A stretch of DNA of 64,000 bases from Roseibium alexandrii DFL-11 (GTDB taxonomy: Bacteria; Pseudomonadota; Alphaproteobacteria; Rhizobiales; Stappiaceae). The stretch is from assembly GCF_000158095.2 (NCBI RefSeq), contig NZ_CM011002.1, forward strand, positions 1,937,228-2,001,227. The letters run 5' to 3'. Below the pieces are notes generated by a model. The model saw nothing but the letters and a program-made list of their open reading frames with translations. It was not told where the DNA came from and made no database searches. Both the position numbers and the translations under genes were made by a program. This document shows, piece by piece, positions 1 through 8,701 of this stretch; position 1 is the first letter of the stretch; each line of letters starts with the position of its first letter.

Positions 1-1
1 G

Positions 2-253
2 ATCTTTCTCGAACTGGGTGTTGATCCGATCCATTTTGCCATCATCATGAGCGTGAACCTGACCATTGGCCTGGCAACGCCTCCGATGGGGCTGGTCCTG
101 TTTGTAGCAGCATCTGTCTCCAAGGAACGGGTGGAGACGATATCCAAGGCTATTCTGCCGTTTCTGGCGGTGGAGATCGCAGTGATCTTTCTGATCACTT
201 ACATTCCGGCACTTTCGATGACGATCCCGCGTCTGACCGGATTTGCCAACTGA
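2..253 (+). CDS. dctM: TRAP transporter large permease DctM, C-terminal fragment
   Basis: Only the last 83 codons are inside the window; the frame is open from base 2 and the gene starts before the window. The protein is the large membrane subunit (DctM, 12 membrane segments) of a tripartite ATP-independent periplasmic transporter, which takes up organic acids with a sodium gradient. Seen: the conserved DctM end with the NLTIGLATPPMG segment followed by a last hydrophobic helix. The gene for the periplasmic binding protein follows 27 bases downstream on the same strand, so both belong to one operon. The family call is firm; the substrate is unknown. Confidence 0.85.
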   Translation: MFLELGVDPIHFAIIMSVNLTIGLATPPMGLVLFVAASVSKERVETISKAILPFLAVEIAVIFLITYIPALSMTIPRLTGFAN

Positions 254-280
254 TCTGAGCTTTACCTAGGGAGGACTTCA

Positions 281-1339
281 ATGCTCAAATCTGCCCTTAA
301 ATCCTTGACGGTCGCGGCGATGCTCGCCGGGTCCGCATTGAGTGCAACGGCGGCCGACTACACATTGCGCGCCACCGCAAACTCCAACGAAAACGATGAA
401 GACTATGATGGTCTTGTCGTGTTCAAGAACTTCGTGGAAGCCGCTTCGAACGGTGCCATCGAGGTTGAACTCTTCATCGGCACGCAGCTGTGCTCCAACG
501 GCGCAGAGTGCCTGCAAGGGGTCGCTGGTGGTGCCATCGATGTTTACATCTCCACATCCGGCGGCGCATCCGGCATCTTCCCGTATGTTCAGGTTCTCGA
601 CCTGCCGTACATGATGTCCGATGACCGGATTGCAGAACATGTTCTGTCCGGTGACTTCACCCGCACCATGCGCAACATGGCGCTGGAAGACAGTGACAAC
701 ATGATCCGCCTGATGACCATCGGCAACACCGGCGGCTGGCGGAACTTCGCCAACACAAAGCGGCGTATTGCGGCACCTTCTGACATGGAAGGCCTGAAAA
801 TCCGTACTGTCGTTGCCGATCTGCCGCAGGTTCTTGTCAAAGCGCTTGGCGCGTCTCCGACCCCGATCCCGTGGCCGGAGCTGTTCACCTCCTTCCAGAC
901 TGGCGTGGTTGAAGGCTCAAAGAACGGCATCACCGACATCATGGGCATGAAGTTCCCGGATGCCGGCCTGCAATACGTCACCCTCGACGGACATGCCTAC
1001 ATGGGCGCTCTGTGGTGGATGAACAATGAGAAGTTCCTCTCCATGCCGGAGGACATGCGCCGGGTGGTTGTTGATGGTTTCTATGCCCTGCAACAGGCAA
1101 CCTTTGCATCTCCGAAGCGCAAGTCGATCCAGGCCTATGAAGACTTTGTTGCCGGCGGTGGTGATCTTTATGTTCCAACCCCGGCCGAAAAGGCAGCCTT
1201 CAAAGAAGCTGCAAGCCCGGTCTTCGATTGGTTCAAGGAAAACGTTGACCGCGGCGGCGAAATCTTCGGCGCGCTGGAAGAAGCCGTGGCAGCTGCCGAG
1301 GCAGACGTTAACGGCGCGCGCGACGCAGACCTGAACTAA
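281..1339 (+). CDS. dctP: TRAP transporter substrate-binding protein DctP
   Basis: Periplasmic solute-binding subunit of the DctP family, 352 residues, the usual length. It catches the substrate and delivers it to the membrane subunits. Residues 1-25 form a signal peptide ending at SATAA. The family's central block follows, with Arg175 in GLKIRTV, the position that binds the carboxylate of the ligand in known DctP proteins, and a WPELFTSFQTG segment near residue 208. The ATG has GGGAGGA nine bases upstream. It lies just behind dctM, so it is the last gene of a permease-first operon, and a hairpin follows the stop. DctP proteins bind many acids, so the substrate cannot be read from the sequence. 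Confidence 0.92.
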   Translation: MLKSALKSLTVAAMLAGSALSATAADYTLRATANSNENDEDYDGLVVFKNFVEAASNGAIEVELFIGTQLCSNGAECLQGVAGGAIDVYISTSGGASGIFPYVQVLDLPYMMSDDRIAEHVLSGDFTRTMRNMALEDSDNMIRLMTIGNTGGWRNFANTKRRIAAPSDMEGLKIRTVVADLPQVLVKALGASPTPIPWPELFTSFQTGVVEGSKNGITDIMGMKFPDAGLQYVTLDGHAYMGALWWMNNEKFLSMPEDMRRVVVDGFYALQQATFASPKRKSIQAYEDFVAGGGDLYVPTPAEKAAFKEAASPVFDWFKENVDRGGEIFGALEEAVAAAEADVNGARDADLN

Positions 1340-1350
1340 CACGACACGAC

Positions 1351-1381
1351 AAGTGAGGGGCCGCATTCTGGCTCCTCACTT
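1351..1381 (+). terminator. Hairpin after dctP, probable terminator
   Basis: AAGTGAGGGGCC (1351-1362) pairs with GGCTCCTCACTT (1370-1381) around a 7-base loop, 12 bases behind the dctP stop. The bases after it are T-rich but not a clean T run, so termination is likely rather than certain. Confidence 0.6.
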
Positions 1382-1480
1382 CGTTCTTGGCATTTGTATT
1401 TTCATCCAGACAATCAACCGTGGATATGACACATCTCTTGATGCTACCTGTCTTTAGTCGTTGATTTTTTGGATTGTCAT

Positions 1481-2284
1481 ATGGCTGCCTCATCTCCGGA
1501 ACTGACCAAGCTCGAACCGCCACAAATCTTTGAAACCCGGGACCAGGCCGTCGTTCTGGATGAGGATTTGGCAAGGCTTTTTGGACTGTCGACCTCGAAA
1601 TTCAACCAGCGTGTCAAGGCACATCTGGAGCGGTTTGAGGGCGGATTCGCGTTTCAACTCACTGAAAGTGAAGCAGAAATTTTGATATACCAATCTGGTA
1701 CATCAAGTGGACATGGTGGACGCCGGAAACTTCCATGGGTTTTCACCGAACACGGTGCCGCCATGGCGGCAACCATTATCCGGACTCCGGAGGCAGTGGA
1801 GGCGACCCGGTTCATCATCAAGACATTCGTTGCAGCACGCAAGGCTGGTGTCAGTCCAGAGCCAAACGCAAAGGCAGTGACCGCCAAAACGGGTATGCTT
1901 CCTGCCCCGGCTGATGAACGGCCCGGTCTCCTGGTTAAACTCGACGGCGCCCTTGGCCGGGTTCTCGATGCAATTGCCGATCCGACCGCCGACACCACTG
2001 TCCGGGATGAGGCACGGGCCATTGCCCTAGAGGGCCTCAACGCTGTGAAATCGCATTTGCGCAAGCAAGGCGTCCAAAACGAAAAAACCTTGGCGGAAAT
2101 CCAGAAACTCTTGAAGGAAGCCGAAGCGATCGATGCCGAGGTGACCGCCAAACATATCGAAAATGACCACAGGCGCTTGGCATATCTGGCCAAACAGCTC
2201 AGGATCGTGATCGAGGTGCAGCGCTACATGGACAGCGGCAGTGTCGACGGTCTTTTGGCCGTTCTGAAAGACCTGGGAGGATAG
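1481..2284 (+). CDS. ORF6N-domain DNA-binding protein
   Basis: The first about 110 residues match the ORF6N domain, a DNA-binding domain common in phage antirepressor-like and KilA-N proteins: an IFETRDQAVVLDEDLARLFG segment, then FNQRVKAHLERF, then a WVFTEHGAAMAATI block. The C-terminal half is helical and charged and probably a coiled coil. Bacterial chromosomes carry single copies of such genes, often with no prophage around them; none of its neighbours here is a phage gene. Two starts are possible: TTG at 1469 or ATG at 1481. I chose the ATG because it opens directly on a natural-looking N-terminus, although neither has a strong ribosome site. Target DNA and role are unknown. Confidence 0.8.
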   Translation: MAASSPELTKLEPPQIFETRDQAVVLDEDLARLFGLSTSKFNQRVKAHLERFEGGFAFQLTESEAEILIYQSGTSSGHGGRRKLPWVFTEHGAAMAATIIRTPEAVEATRFIIKTFVAARKAGVSPEPNAKAVTAKTGMLPAPADERPGLLVKLDGALGRVLDAIADPTADTTVRDEARAIALEGLNAVKSHLRKQGVQNEKTLAEIQKLLKEAEAIDAEVTAKHIENDHRRLAYLAKQLRIVIEVQRYMDSGSVDGLLAVLKDLGG

Positions 2285-2334
2285 AACTGTTGAGCACGAG
2301 GTTGACATCCGTTCTCACAGGCCGTCAGCCGCGG

Positions 2335-2829
2335 TCAGCGGAACGGGTACATCCAGACCTTGTAGTCGGCGACAAGAATATGCGCTTTTTCGATCTCTTC
2401 CGCGGTCATCTTTTTGACCACCTCTTCAAGCGAAATCGCCGCGTCCGGATCGCCTCCGATGGCAGACAGCGTGTACCACATATAAGCGCGCACAAGATCG
2501 GGCGCCGGCATGCCCCGGCCGATCTCGTAGTACCAGCCAACACCGGACTGGGCGCCGGGATGCCCCTTCATGGCGCTTCTGAGGTACCATTCAAAAGCCC
2601 TTTGGTCGTCCCGTTCCACGCCAAGCCCCATGGCATACATGACACCGATCAGCTCTTCAGCGTCAGCATTGCCGGACCGGGCCGCCGGCCAAAGCGCATC
2701 CTTGGCTTCTTCGAATTTGCCGGATTCCATCAGATCGCGCGCTTCTTCGATCTCCGCACGCGCCGGGCTGGTCATTGCCGCGCTGACAAGGATGCAAAGT
2801 GCGGCGACCGCAGATCGAAGTGGCGTCAT
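2335..2829 (-). CDS. Exported Sel1-repeat protein
   Basis: 164-residue protein with a signal peptide (residues 1-25, ending SPARA) and two to three Sel1-type helical repeats. The typical signatures are ADAEELIGVMYAMGLGV and AFEWYLRSAMKGHPGAQ, followed by GWYYEIGRGMPAPDLVRAYMW. Sel1 repeats are protein-binding scaffolds; small exported ones are common in alphaproteobacteria and mostly uncharacterised. Its ATG overlaps an ATG on the opposite strand (CATG at 2827-2830), so it is divergent from, and directly abuts, the di-haem peroxidase gene. No partner is apparent. Confidence 0.8.
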   Translation of the reverse strand: MTPLRSAVAALCILVSAAMTSPARAEIEEARDLMESGKFEEAKDALWPAARSGNADAEELIGVMYAMGLGVERDDQRAFEWYLRSAMKGHPGAQSGVGWYYEIGRGMPAPDLVRAYMWYTLSAIGGDPDAAISLEEVVKKMTAEEIEKAHILVADYKVWMYPFR

Positions 2830-2850
2830 GTTTTCCTCGTTCCTTCGCTT

Positions 2851-4149
2851 TTGTCTGCTTGCATATTGCCAGCTGGCGCGGCTGAATTGCCAGCGCCTCT
2901 AACCCGATCTGACTTTCTCGAATTTGATCGCAAACAGGCCGCGCTCGGCCAACTTCTCTTTTACGACAAGATCCTGTCCGGCAACAGGAATATTGCCTGC
3001 GCAACGTGCCATCATCCAGAGTTTGGAACAGGCGACGGCTTGTCACTCGGCATTGGCGAGGGCGGCAAAGGTCTCGGTCCTGGCCGCTTGGCTGGAACCG
3101 GTGAGAGCCGGATTAAGAAACGGATTCCGCGCAACGCGCCAGGCCTTTGGAATTTGGGCGCAAAAGACCTTCACACCTTGTTTCATGACGGCCGCATATC
3201 CATTGCCGAGACCTATGAGAACGGCTTTAATTCACCCGCGGAAGAATGGCTGCCGGAAGGCTTCAACTCGCTGCTCGCGGCCCAGGCTGTGTTTCCCCTC
3301 GTGGCGCAGTTCGAGATGTCGGGAAATCCGAAAGAGAACGAGATTGCCGGCGCGGTCCATGACCGGATCGATGCGGCCTGGCCGATCCTCGCCAAAAGAG
3401 TGCGCGTAATTCCTGAATATGGTCAGATGTTTATCGAGGCTTTCAACCATGTTGAGTCAGCCGAAGACGTCACGATTGTCGAGATCGCCAATTCTCTAGC
3501 CGCCTTTCAGGCAATCGAATGGCAGAGCTTCGACAGTCCCTTCGACCGCTATCTGGCTGGTGACACAGAGGCTCTCTCCGCGCAGCAAAAACATGGGCTT
3601 GATCTCTTCTACGGAAAGGCCGGCTGTTCAAGCTGCCATTCTGGAAGTCTGTTGAGTGACCAGAAGTTCCACGCGCTCGGGCTGCCTCCTTTCGGACCCG
3701 GTCGGACACGGCGGTTTGACCCGATGGTTCGGGACACAGGACGCATGGCCGAAAGCGACAGCCTGGAGGACGCTTACCGGTTCCGCACACCTATGCTGCG
3801 CAATGTCGAGCTCACCGCTCCTTACGGGCACAATGGCGCCTATCCAACACTGGCAGGGATCATACGCCACCATCTTGATCCGGACGGTATGCTGGCGAAA
3901 TGGGACCCAAAACTTGCCGCCCTTCCCTCTGCTCCCTGGTTGGAAGCCATTGATTTTGTCGTTTGGTCGGACAGTCGCGAAATGGCGCGCCAAAGACTAT
4001 TTCGCGACGTTGAGACCATTGACCTTTCTGACAGTGAAATTGGTGCTATAGTAGACTTCATGAAAGCGCTTACAGGCTCAGATTCCGTAGCTTTTCCGCC
4101 CTTTGGCATTCCAACTTCCGTTCCAAGCGGTCTTCCGATCGACAAATAA
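2851..4149 (+). CDS. Di-haem cytochrome c peroxidase / MauG family protein
   Basis: Periplasmic di-haem enzyme of the bacterial cytochrome c peroxidase/MauG family. These reduce hydrogen peroxide or carry out oxidations on protein substrates. Seen: two c-type haem sites, CATCH (codons 2998-3012) and CSSCH (3625-3639), and the family segments EFGTGDG, LWNLGAKDLHTLFHDGR and TPMLRNVELTAPYGHNG. The start is a problem. The frame is open far upstream but antisense to the Sel1 gene, and a signal-peptide-like stretch (SLLSACILPAGAAE) begins without ATG or GTG. TTG 2851 is used here only as a placeholder. An ATG at 2828 lies in another frame and would join after a one-base shift near 2860. Family call firm, start weak. 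Confidence 0.75.
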   Translation: MSACILPAGAAELPAPLTRSDFLEFDRKQAALGQLLFYDKILSGNRNIACATCHHPEFGTGDGLSLGIGEGGKGLGPGRLAGTGESRIKKRIPRNAPGLWNLGAKDLHTLFHDGRISIAETYENGFNSPAEEWLPEGFNSLLAAQAVFPLVAQFEMSGNPKENEIAGAVHDRIDAAWPILAKRVRVIPEYGQMFIEAFNHVESAEDVTIVEIANSLAAFQAIEWQSFDSPFDRYLAGDTEALSAQQKHGLDLFYGKAGCSSCHSGSLLSDQKFHALGLPPFGPGRTRRFDPMVRDTGRMAESDSLEDAYRFRTPMLRNVELTAPYGHNGAYPTLAGIIRHHLDPDGMLAKWDPKLAALPSAPWLEAIDFVVWSDSREMARQRLFRDVETIDLSDSEIGAIVDFMKALTGSDSVAFPPFGIPTSVPSGLPIDK

Positions 4150-4164
4150 GAACAAGGACGAAAA

Positions 4165-5160
4165 ATGATCGACAAGATCAAACACCGGGCTCATGAATTG
4201 TTCCCGGGAATAGCGATTGCCGGTCTGGTCGCAATCTCGGCGCAGTTTTTGAACGAGCACTATGGTGCGCCCGCGATGCTGATGGCTATCCTGCTTGGAA
4301 TGCCGCTGAATTTTCTCTCGGAGGAAAAACGCACAGCGGACGGCATTGCCTTTTCTGCACGCACGCTATTGCGGATTGGGGTTGCCTTGCTGGGCGTTCG
4401 GATCAGTGTCGATATGGTTCAGGCGCTTGGACTGCCGTTTCTGGCTCTCGTTGTTGCAGGAGTCCTAGCGACCATCGGCTTTTCGCTGCTGATCGGGAAC
4501 CTCTTTGGCAAGGACCGGCTGTTTTCGTTTCTGTCTGGCGGCGCGGTCGCCATTTGCGGTGCCTCGGCTGCCATGGCCATTGGCTCAATTTTGCCCAAGC
4601 GTGAGCATGCCGAGCGGGACCTTGCGTTTACCGTCATCACGGTGACCGTGCTGTCCACGCTTGCCATGATCTTCTATCCGATCCTGACCGCCTCACTCGG
4701 GCTCGACCGGGATGCGACCGGCGTCTTCCTTGGCGGCACCATTCACGATGTTGCTCAAGTGGTCGGCGCTGGCTTCTCCGTGTCCGAAGAAACCGGTGAT
4801 CTCTCGACGCTGGTGAAGCTGATCCGGGTCACGCTGCTGGCCCCGATCGTGTTGATCGCAGCGCTTATCCTGCGCAAAGGCACAGAACCCGGAGCTGCCC
4901 GGCCGCCTCTGATGCCGCTTTTTGTCGTCGCTTTCCTGATCCTTGCAACCTTCAACTCCTTCGGGTTCATTCCGGAGATCGTGAAGGATGCCGCCAGCCA
5001 GGTGTCCCGTTGGGCGCTGCTTGCAGCGATCGCCGCAGTTGGCATGAAAACCTCCATCCCGAAACTCCTGGAAGTCGGTGGCCCGGCGATCTGGATGGTG
5101 GTCACGCAAACAGTTTTTCTGGCCCTGTTCGTGCTTGCCGGGATCTGGTTGATCGGGTGA
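4165..5160 (+). CDS. yeiH: YeiH-family putative sulfate exporter (UPF0324)
   Basis: 331-residue membrane protein of the YeiH/UPF0324 family, with about ten predicted membrane segments. Typical family stretches are YGAPAMLMAILLGMPLNFL, LLRIGVALLGVRIS, GGAVAICGASAAMAIGS and the FLGGTIHDVAQVVGAG segment. Members are annotated as putative sulfate exporters, and some sit with sulfonate catabolism genes. Here it follows the di-haem peroxidase gene by 15 bases on the same strand and is likely co-transcribed. ATG start with AAGGACG eight bases upstream. The transported ion is not shown by the sequence. Confidence 0.85.
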   Translation: MIDKIKHRAHELFPGIAIAGLVAISAQFLNEHYGAPAMLMAILLGMPLNFLSEEKRTADGIAFSARTLLRIGVALLGVRISVDMVQALGLPFLALVVAGVLATIGFSLLIGNLFGKDRLFSFLSGGAVAICGASAAMAIGSILPKREHAERDLAFTVITVTVLSTLAMIFYPILTASLGLDRDATGVFLGGTIHDVAQVVGAGFSVSEETGDLSTLVKLIRVTLLAPIVLIAALILRKGTEPGAARPPLMPLFVVAFLILATFNSFGFIPEIVKDAASQVSRWALLAAIAAVGMKTSIPKLLEVGGPAIWMVVTQTVFLALFVLAGIWLIG

Positions 5161-5231
5161 TCTTTTAACATAGGCTTGAATGTGGACTGTCGCACTCCGG
5201 CCACCTTGCAAAGCGCTGACCAAATCCGCCT

Positions 5232-5295
5232 CCCCGGCCTTGAGCCGGGGTCATGCACATCAAACCGGACTTTGGTCCCGGCGCAAGGCCGGGAC
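5232..5295. repeat. Pair of GC-rich palindromes (REP/RIME-like) in the yeiH-metG gap
   Basis: The 337-base gap 5161-5497 has no credible gene. It holds two adjacent hairpins: CCCCGGC (5232-5238) with GCCGGGG (5244-5250) around CTTGA, and GTCCCGGC (5275-5282) with GCCGGGAC (5288-5295) around GCAAG. The two stems are related to each other. Paired palindromes with a CCGGC core are a known class of dispersed extragenic element in alphaproteobacteria; that this is one of them is my inference, as only one copy is visible. The rest of the gap shows nothing I can name; the metG promoter must be in 5300-5490. Confidence 0.6.
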
Positions 5296-5497
5296 GGCGG
5301 AGAGCACGAGGCTCAACCTCTAGCCTCGCCCGCCCCAAATCCCTATATCCTAAGCAACCACCCATCCGCTTTTGCCCTGCCGGGGCTTTTCTTGGGGGCG
5401 CGAGTGTGAAATATAGCTCGCACCTCTTCACGGCGGATTTTCTGGCCGGTCCTTGCAAAAACAAGCGTTCCGGCCCCTGCCTAGAAATTTCGAAAGC

Positions 5498-7024
5498 ATG
5501 TTGATGAAAAGCTACATCACCACCCCGATCTATTACGTCAACGGATCCCCGCATATCGGCCACGCCTTCACCTCGATCATGGCCGACATCCTGAAGCGGA
5601 ACCGCGAGGCGCTGGGGTACGAGATGATGCTGTCCACCGGCGTTGACGAGCACGGCCAGAAGAACCAGGAAGCAGCCGAAGCACTCGATATGCCGGTCAC
5701 CGACTATCTCGACATGCGCTGCAAGGAATTCCGCGATGTGTTCGAAAAGATCGGCGTTGAATTCGACTACTTTGTCCGCACCAGCCGCGAAGGCCACAAG
5801 ACAGCCGTCGCGGAGATGGAGCAGCGCATCTTTGACAAGGGCCTGATCGTCAAGAAGCAGTACACCGGCACCTACTGCAAGGGCTGCGAGGAGTTCAAGA
5901 AGGAAAGCGATCTTACCGAGGACGGCCAGTGCCCGCTGCACCCGACCATAAAGGTCGAGCAAACGGACGAGACCAACTACTTCCTGAAGATGGAACCGTT
6001 CCGCGAGAAGCTTCTGAAGCACATCGACGAGAACCCGGATTTCATTCAGCCCGAGCCGTTCAAAAACGAGCTGAAGAAGATGCTGGCCGAGCCGCTGGAG
6101 GATCTGTGTATCTCCCGGCCGAAAACCCGCGTCACGCTCGGCGTCGATCTGCCGTTCGATCCGGATTTCGTGACGTATGTCTGGTTCGACGCGCTTGCCA
6201 ACTACCTGACCAACATCGGCTGGCCGGACGACGGCTACCAGGACTGGTGGGCGGAATGTGAACACATGATCGGCAAGGACATCCTGAAGCCGCATGGTGT
6301 CTACTGGCCCTTGATGCTGATGGCGGCTGATCTGCCGTTGCCGAAAAAGCTCTCCGTGCACAGCCACTGGGTGGGCGCTGGCGGCGTCAAGATGTCGAAG
6401 TCCATCGGCAATGTGGTTGATCCGATCGAGGTGATGGACAAGCTCGGTGTCGATGCGCTGCGCTGGTATCTTGCCCGGCACATGCGCGCGGACAGCGACA
6501 GCCAGATTTCGGTCGATCTGATCACCCAGGCTTACAATTCAGAGCTTGGCAACAAGATCGGTAACCTCCTGTCCCGTGTTGCGAAATTCTCAAACAAGAA
6601 TTTCGACGGCAAGGTGCCGATGCCAGGAGCTCTAACGGCCGAAGACGAGGCGCTGCGCCGGACGGTTGTCGAGGCCACAAAGGCGTTCGCGGGCTGGATC
6701 AACCTGCAGGATATTCCGGCAGCGACCCAGCAGATCGTCGAGGCGGCCGTGGCCATGAACGAATACATCGACCAACAGGCCCCGTGGTCTCTCTTCAAGA
6801 ACGAGGAGACCCGCGAGCGCTGCGCGACCGTTCTTTATGTGACACTCGATTGTCAGCGCATCCTTTTCGAGGCCCTCACCCAGGTGATCCCGGGCTCGGC
6901 CACCAGGGCACTTGGCATGCTCAACGCACCGAAGGCTGCAACGCCTTGGGCTCCCGAGCTGGACAAGCTGGCTGGCGGAACAGAACTCGGCGAGATCGAC
7001 GCCCTGTTCCCCCGGGTGCAGTAA
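5498..7024 (+). CDS. metG: Methionyl-tRNA synthetase
   Basis: Class I aminoacyl-tRNA synthetase that charges tRNA-Met; cytoplasmic and essential. Seen: the HIGH signature as HIGH in PHIGHAFTS near residue 18, a zinc-knuckle region with CKGCEEF and CPLH near residues 125-150, and the KMSKS loop as KMSKSIGN near residue 300. At about 509 residues it lacks the C-terminal tRNA-binding or dimerisation extension seen in some homologues, which is normal for many alphaproteobacterial enzymes. Start: ATG 5498 or ATG 5504 (MKSYITTPIYY); both are in frame and the ribosome site is weak. A strong terminator follows. Confidence 0.95.
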   Translation: MLMKSYITTPIYYVNGSPHIGHAFTSIMADILKRNREALGYEMMLSTGVDEHGQKNQEAAEALDMPVTDYLDMRCKEFRDVFEKIGVEFDYFVRTSREGHKTAVAEMEQRIFDKGLIVKKQYTGTYCKGCEEFKKESDLTEDGQCPLHPTIKVEQTDETNYFLKMEPFREKLLKHIDENPDFIQPEPFKNELKKMLAEPLEDLCISRPKTRVTLGVDLPFDPDFVTYVWFDALANYLTNIGWPDDGYQDWWAECEHMIGKDILKPHGVYWPLMLMAADLPLPKKLSVHSHWVGAGGVKMSKSIGNVVDPIEVMDKLGVDALRWYLARHMRADSDSQISVDLITQAYNSELGNKIGNLLSRVAKFSNKNFDGKVPMPGALTAEDEALRRTVVEATKAFAGWINLQDIPAATQQIVEAAVAMNEYIDQQAPWSLFKNEETRERCATVLYVTLDCQRILFEALTQVIPGSATRALGMLNAPKAATPWAPELDKLAGGTELGEIDALFPRVQ

Positions 7025-7041
7025 GGCTCAAACTTCCAAAC

Positions 7042-7076
7042 AAAAAACGCCGATCCTGATGGGTCGGCGTTTTTTT
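7042..7076. terminator. Bidirectional terminator between metG and the outer-membrane protein gene
   Basis: AAAAAACGCCGA (7042-7053) pairs with TCGGCGTTTTTT (7064-7075) around a 10-base loop, with a T run on both strands. It serves metG (+) and the convergent barrel gene (-). Confidence 0.9.
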
Positions 7077-7112
7077 ACCGTCATTTCCGGACGGCCCTAG
7101 AATCCCAAACAC

Positions 7113-7910
7113 TCAGAACTTGTATTTACTCTCGATCAGCAGGCCATAACGCTGGTAGGTCTGGCTTTGGTCGAGTTCATACTCGGAATGCAGCCACCAG
7201 TAGCGGCCACCGATACCAATGTCCCAGTTGCTGGTCAGTGCGACGTTCAATGTGGCGTCGGCTTCAAAGCCGTAGGTGTATTCACTCTCAAGCTTGGTTG
7301 CACTGTCCTTGACCTGATTGTAGGCCCAAGGCACTGCCGCCGCTTCGACCGCCCAGGCAAAACGGTCGTTAAATTGACCATCCGCTGCCACGCCGACACG
7401 AAAAGCATGAAACTTGCTCGTGATTTTGACATCGACAGTGTTGAAAGAGGCTGAATGAATGTCGCTCAAATACTGATAGCCGACCAAAGCATTGATACGG
7501 GCTGAGTTGTTAGAAAACCGCCGAAACTCCCACCCGCCATCCAGCGTGAGGTAGCCAAGATTGCTTGTGTTCCAACTGGTCGACTTAAAGCCCCTCTGGG
7601 ACTGCGAACCGTCAGTGTTCTTGCCAAGACCGACATAGCCCTTCGTGAAAAATCCTGTAGACGTATCTTCAAGACGCGCAAGGAACTCAACTGTGTGGCC
7701 GGTCACATTCTCGTTGTCGATCCGGGCTAAGTCGCCCTTGTTCTCGGTTGATCCCTGGCTGTACCAATAGCGAAGACCGATGGAACCGCGCAGCGTTGAC
7801 GCGGTATAGACGTCGCCGGACATTCCCGGATCATATGGAAAAGGGTCCGCCGCGAGGGCGGAACCAGCCGCCGTAAAGGCCGATAGAATTGCAATTACAC
7901 TGGTCTTCAT
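7113..7910 (-). CDS. Outer-membrane beta-barrel protein
   Basis: 265 residues with a signal peptide (1-21, ending GSALA), followed by alternating amphipathic strands such as GSIGLRYWYSQG, GFFTKGYVGLG, ARINALVGYQYL, FAWAVEAAAVPWAYNQVKD and NWDIGIGGRYWWLHSEYEL. It ends in a terminal Phe after KYKF, the signal for outer-membrane insertion. It resembles Omp31/omptin-like barrels by strand pattern, but I recognise no named family, and no channel or enzyme residues stand out. A 7-bp hairpin lies in its 5' leader. It is monocistronic between a terminator and a divergent or unrelated region. Confidence 0.75.
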   Translation of the reverse strand: MKTSVIAILSAFTAAGSALAADPFPYDPGMSGDVYTASTLRGSIGLRYWYSQGSTENKGDLARIDNENVTGHTVEFLARLEDTSTGFFTKGYVGLGKNTDGSQSQRGFKSTSWNTSNLGYLTLDGGWEFRRFSNNSARINALVGYQYLSDIHSASFNTVDVKITSKFHAFRVGVAADGQFNDRFAWAVEAAAVPWAYNQVKDSATKLESEYTYGFEADATLNVALTSNWDIGIGGRYWWLHSEYELDQSQTYQRYGLLIESKYKF

Positions 7911-7934
7911 GAGCTAACACGCCACTTGGATTTG

Positions 7935-7951
7935 CCGAAGGCCACCTTCGG
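7935..7951 (-). promoter_or_regulatory. Leader hairpin upstream of the outer-membrane protein gene
   Basis: CCGAAGG (7935-7941) and CCTTCGG (7945-7951) form a perfect stem 25 bases before the ATG on the minus strand. It could be an operator or an mRNA leader stem; nothing further distinguishes the two. Confidence 0.35.
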
Positions 7952-8074
7952 ACTTCACCCTAAAGTTGTGCTTGTTTTATGGTTAACATCGCGTAAAAGC
8001 GGGCGGCATTCCGCAATTATGTGTTGATTCATTCGGTAAATTCTATGGATTACAGGGATTTTTGCCGAGTGGCG

Positions 8075-8701
8075 TCACCGCTCTGAGATTGCCAACCGAA
8101 CGGCAAGGCCGACAAAGACCACACCCGCCAAGCGGTTGAGCCAGACTTGCGCCGATGGTGAGCGTTTCAGGTATCCCCCAAGAGACCCCGCTCCGAGCGC
8201 AACCGCGCCAAACACCAGGATTGTGGCAACAATGAAAAGCCCGCCAAATATCAGGATTTGAAACGGGACAGAGCCGCGCGCGGGATCTGCAAACTGCGGC
8301 AGGAACGCCAGAAAGAAAATCGCGACCTTTGGATTGGTCACGTTCATGATGATGCCGCGCAGATAGAGCGCCGGCAGAGACATTTCCAGGGCGCTGTTTC
8401 CATTGATCTTGCTGCTGCCGGCACGGAACGCCTGCACTGCCAGATAAACGAGATAGGCAGCCCCTGCGAATTTAAGCAGCGTAAAGGCAAGAGCAGATGT
8501 CTGAAAGATCGCGGCGACACCCAATGCAACGGCGGCGCTGTGAAAGATCAGGCCGGTGCACAGCCCCAGGGTCACGACCAGGCCGGCAAACCGTCCGTAG
8601 AGGGCAGATTGGGTCAGAACAAAGATATTGTCGGGCCCCGGCGCCAGACCCAAGGCAATGGCCGCGACAAAAAATACACCAAGGACATCCACCGGAATCA
8701 T
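8075..8701 (-). CDS. LysE/RhtB-family amino-acid exporter
   Basis: 208-residue inner-membrane protein, the standard length for LysE/RhtB exporters, which expel amino acids such as lysine, homoserine or threonine. Seen: the family N-terminus with LAPGPDNIFVLTQSALYGR, then KFAGAAYLVYLAVQAFRAG, then NPKVAIFFLAFLPQF. Six predicted membrane segments. ATG start. It stands alone, with the gap to 8850 on one side and the barrel gene on the other. The substrate cannot be told from sequence. Confidence 0.9.
   Translation of the reverse strand: MIPVDVLGVFFVAAIALGLAPGPDNIFVLTQSALYGRFAGLVVTLGLCTGLIFHSAAVALGVAAIFQTSALAFTLLKFAGAAYLVYLAVQAFRAGSSKINGNSALEMSLPALYLRGIIMNVTNPKVAIFFLAFLPQFADPARGSVPFQILIFGGLFIVATILVFGAVALGAGSLGGYLKRSPSAQVWLNRLAGVVFVGLAVRLAISER

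Noticed and set aside
2290..2850. Upstream part of the open frame of the di-haem peroxidase
   Set aside because: It runs antisense through the Sel1-repeat gene, which has a signal peptide and clear repeats, so it is not coding.
5165..6481. Long antisense open frame of 438 codons opposite metG
   Set aside because: It is a shadow of the GC-rich metG codons; it has no ribosome site and resembles no protein I know, while metG is unambiguous.
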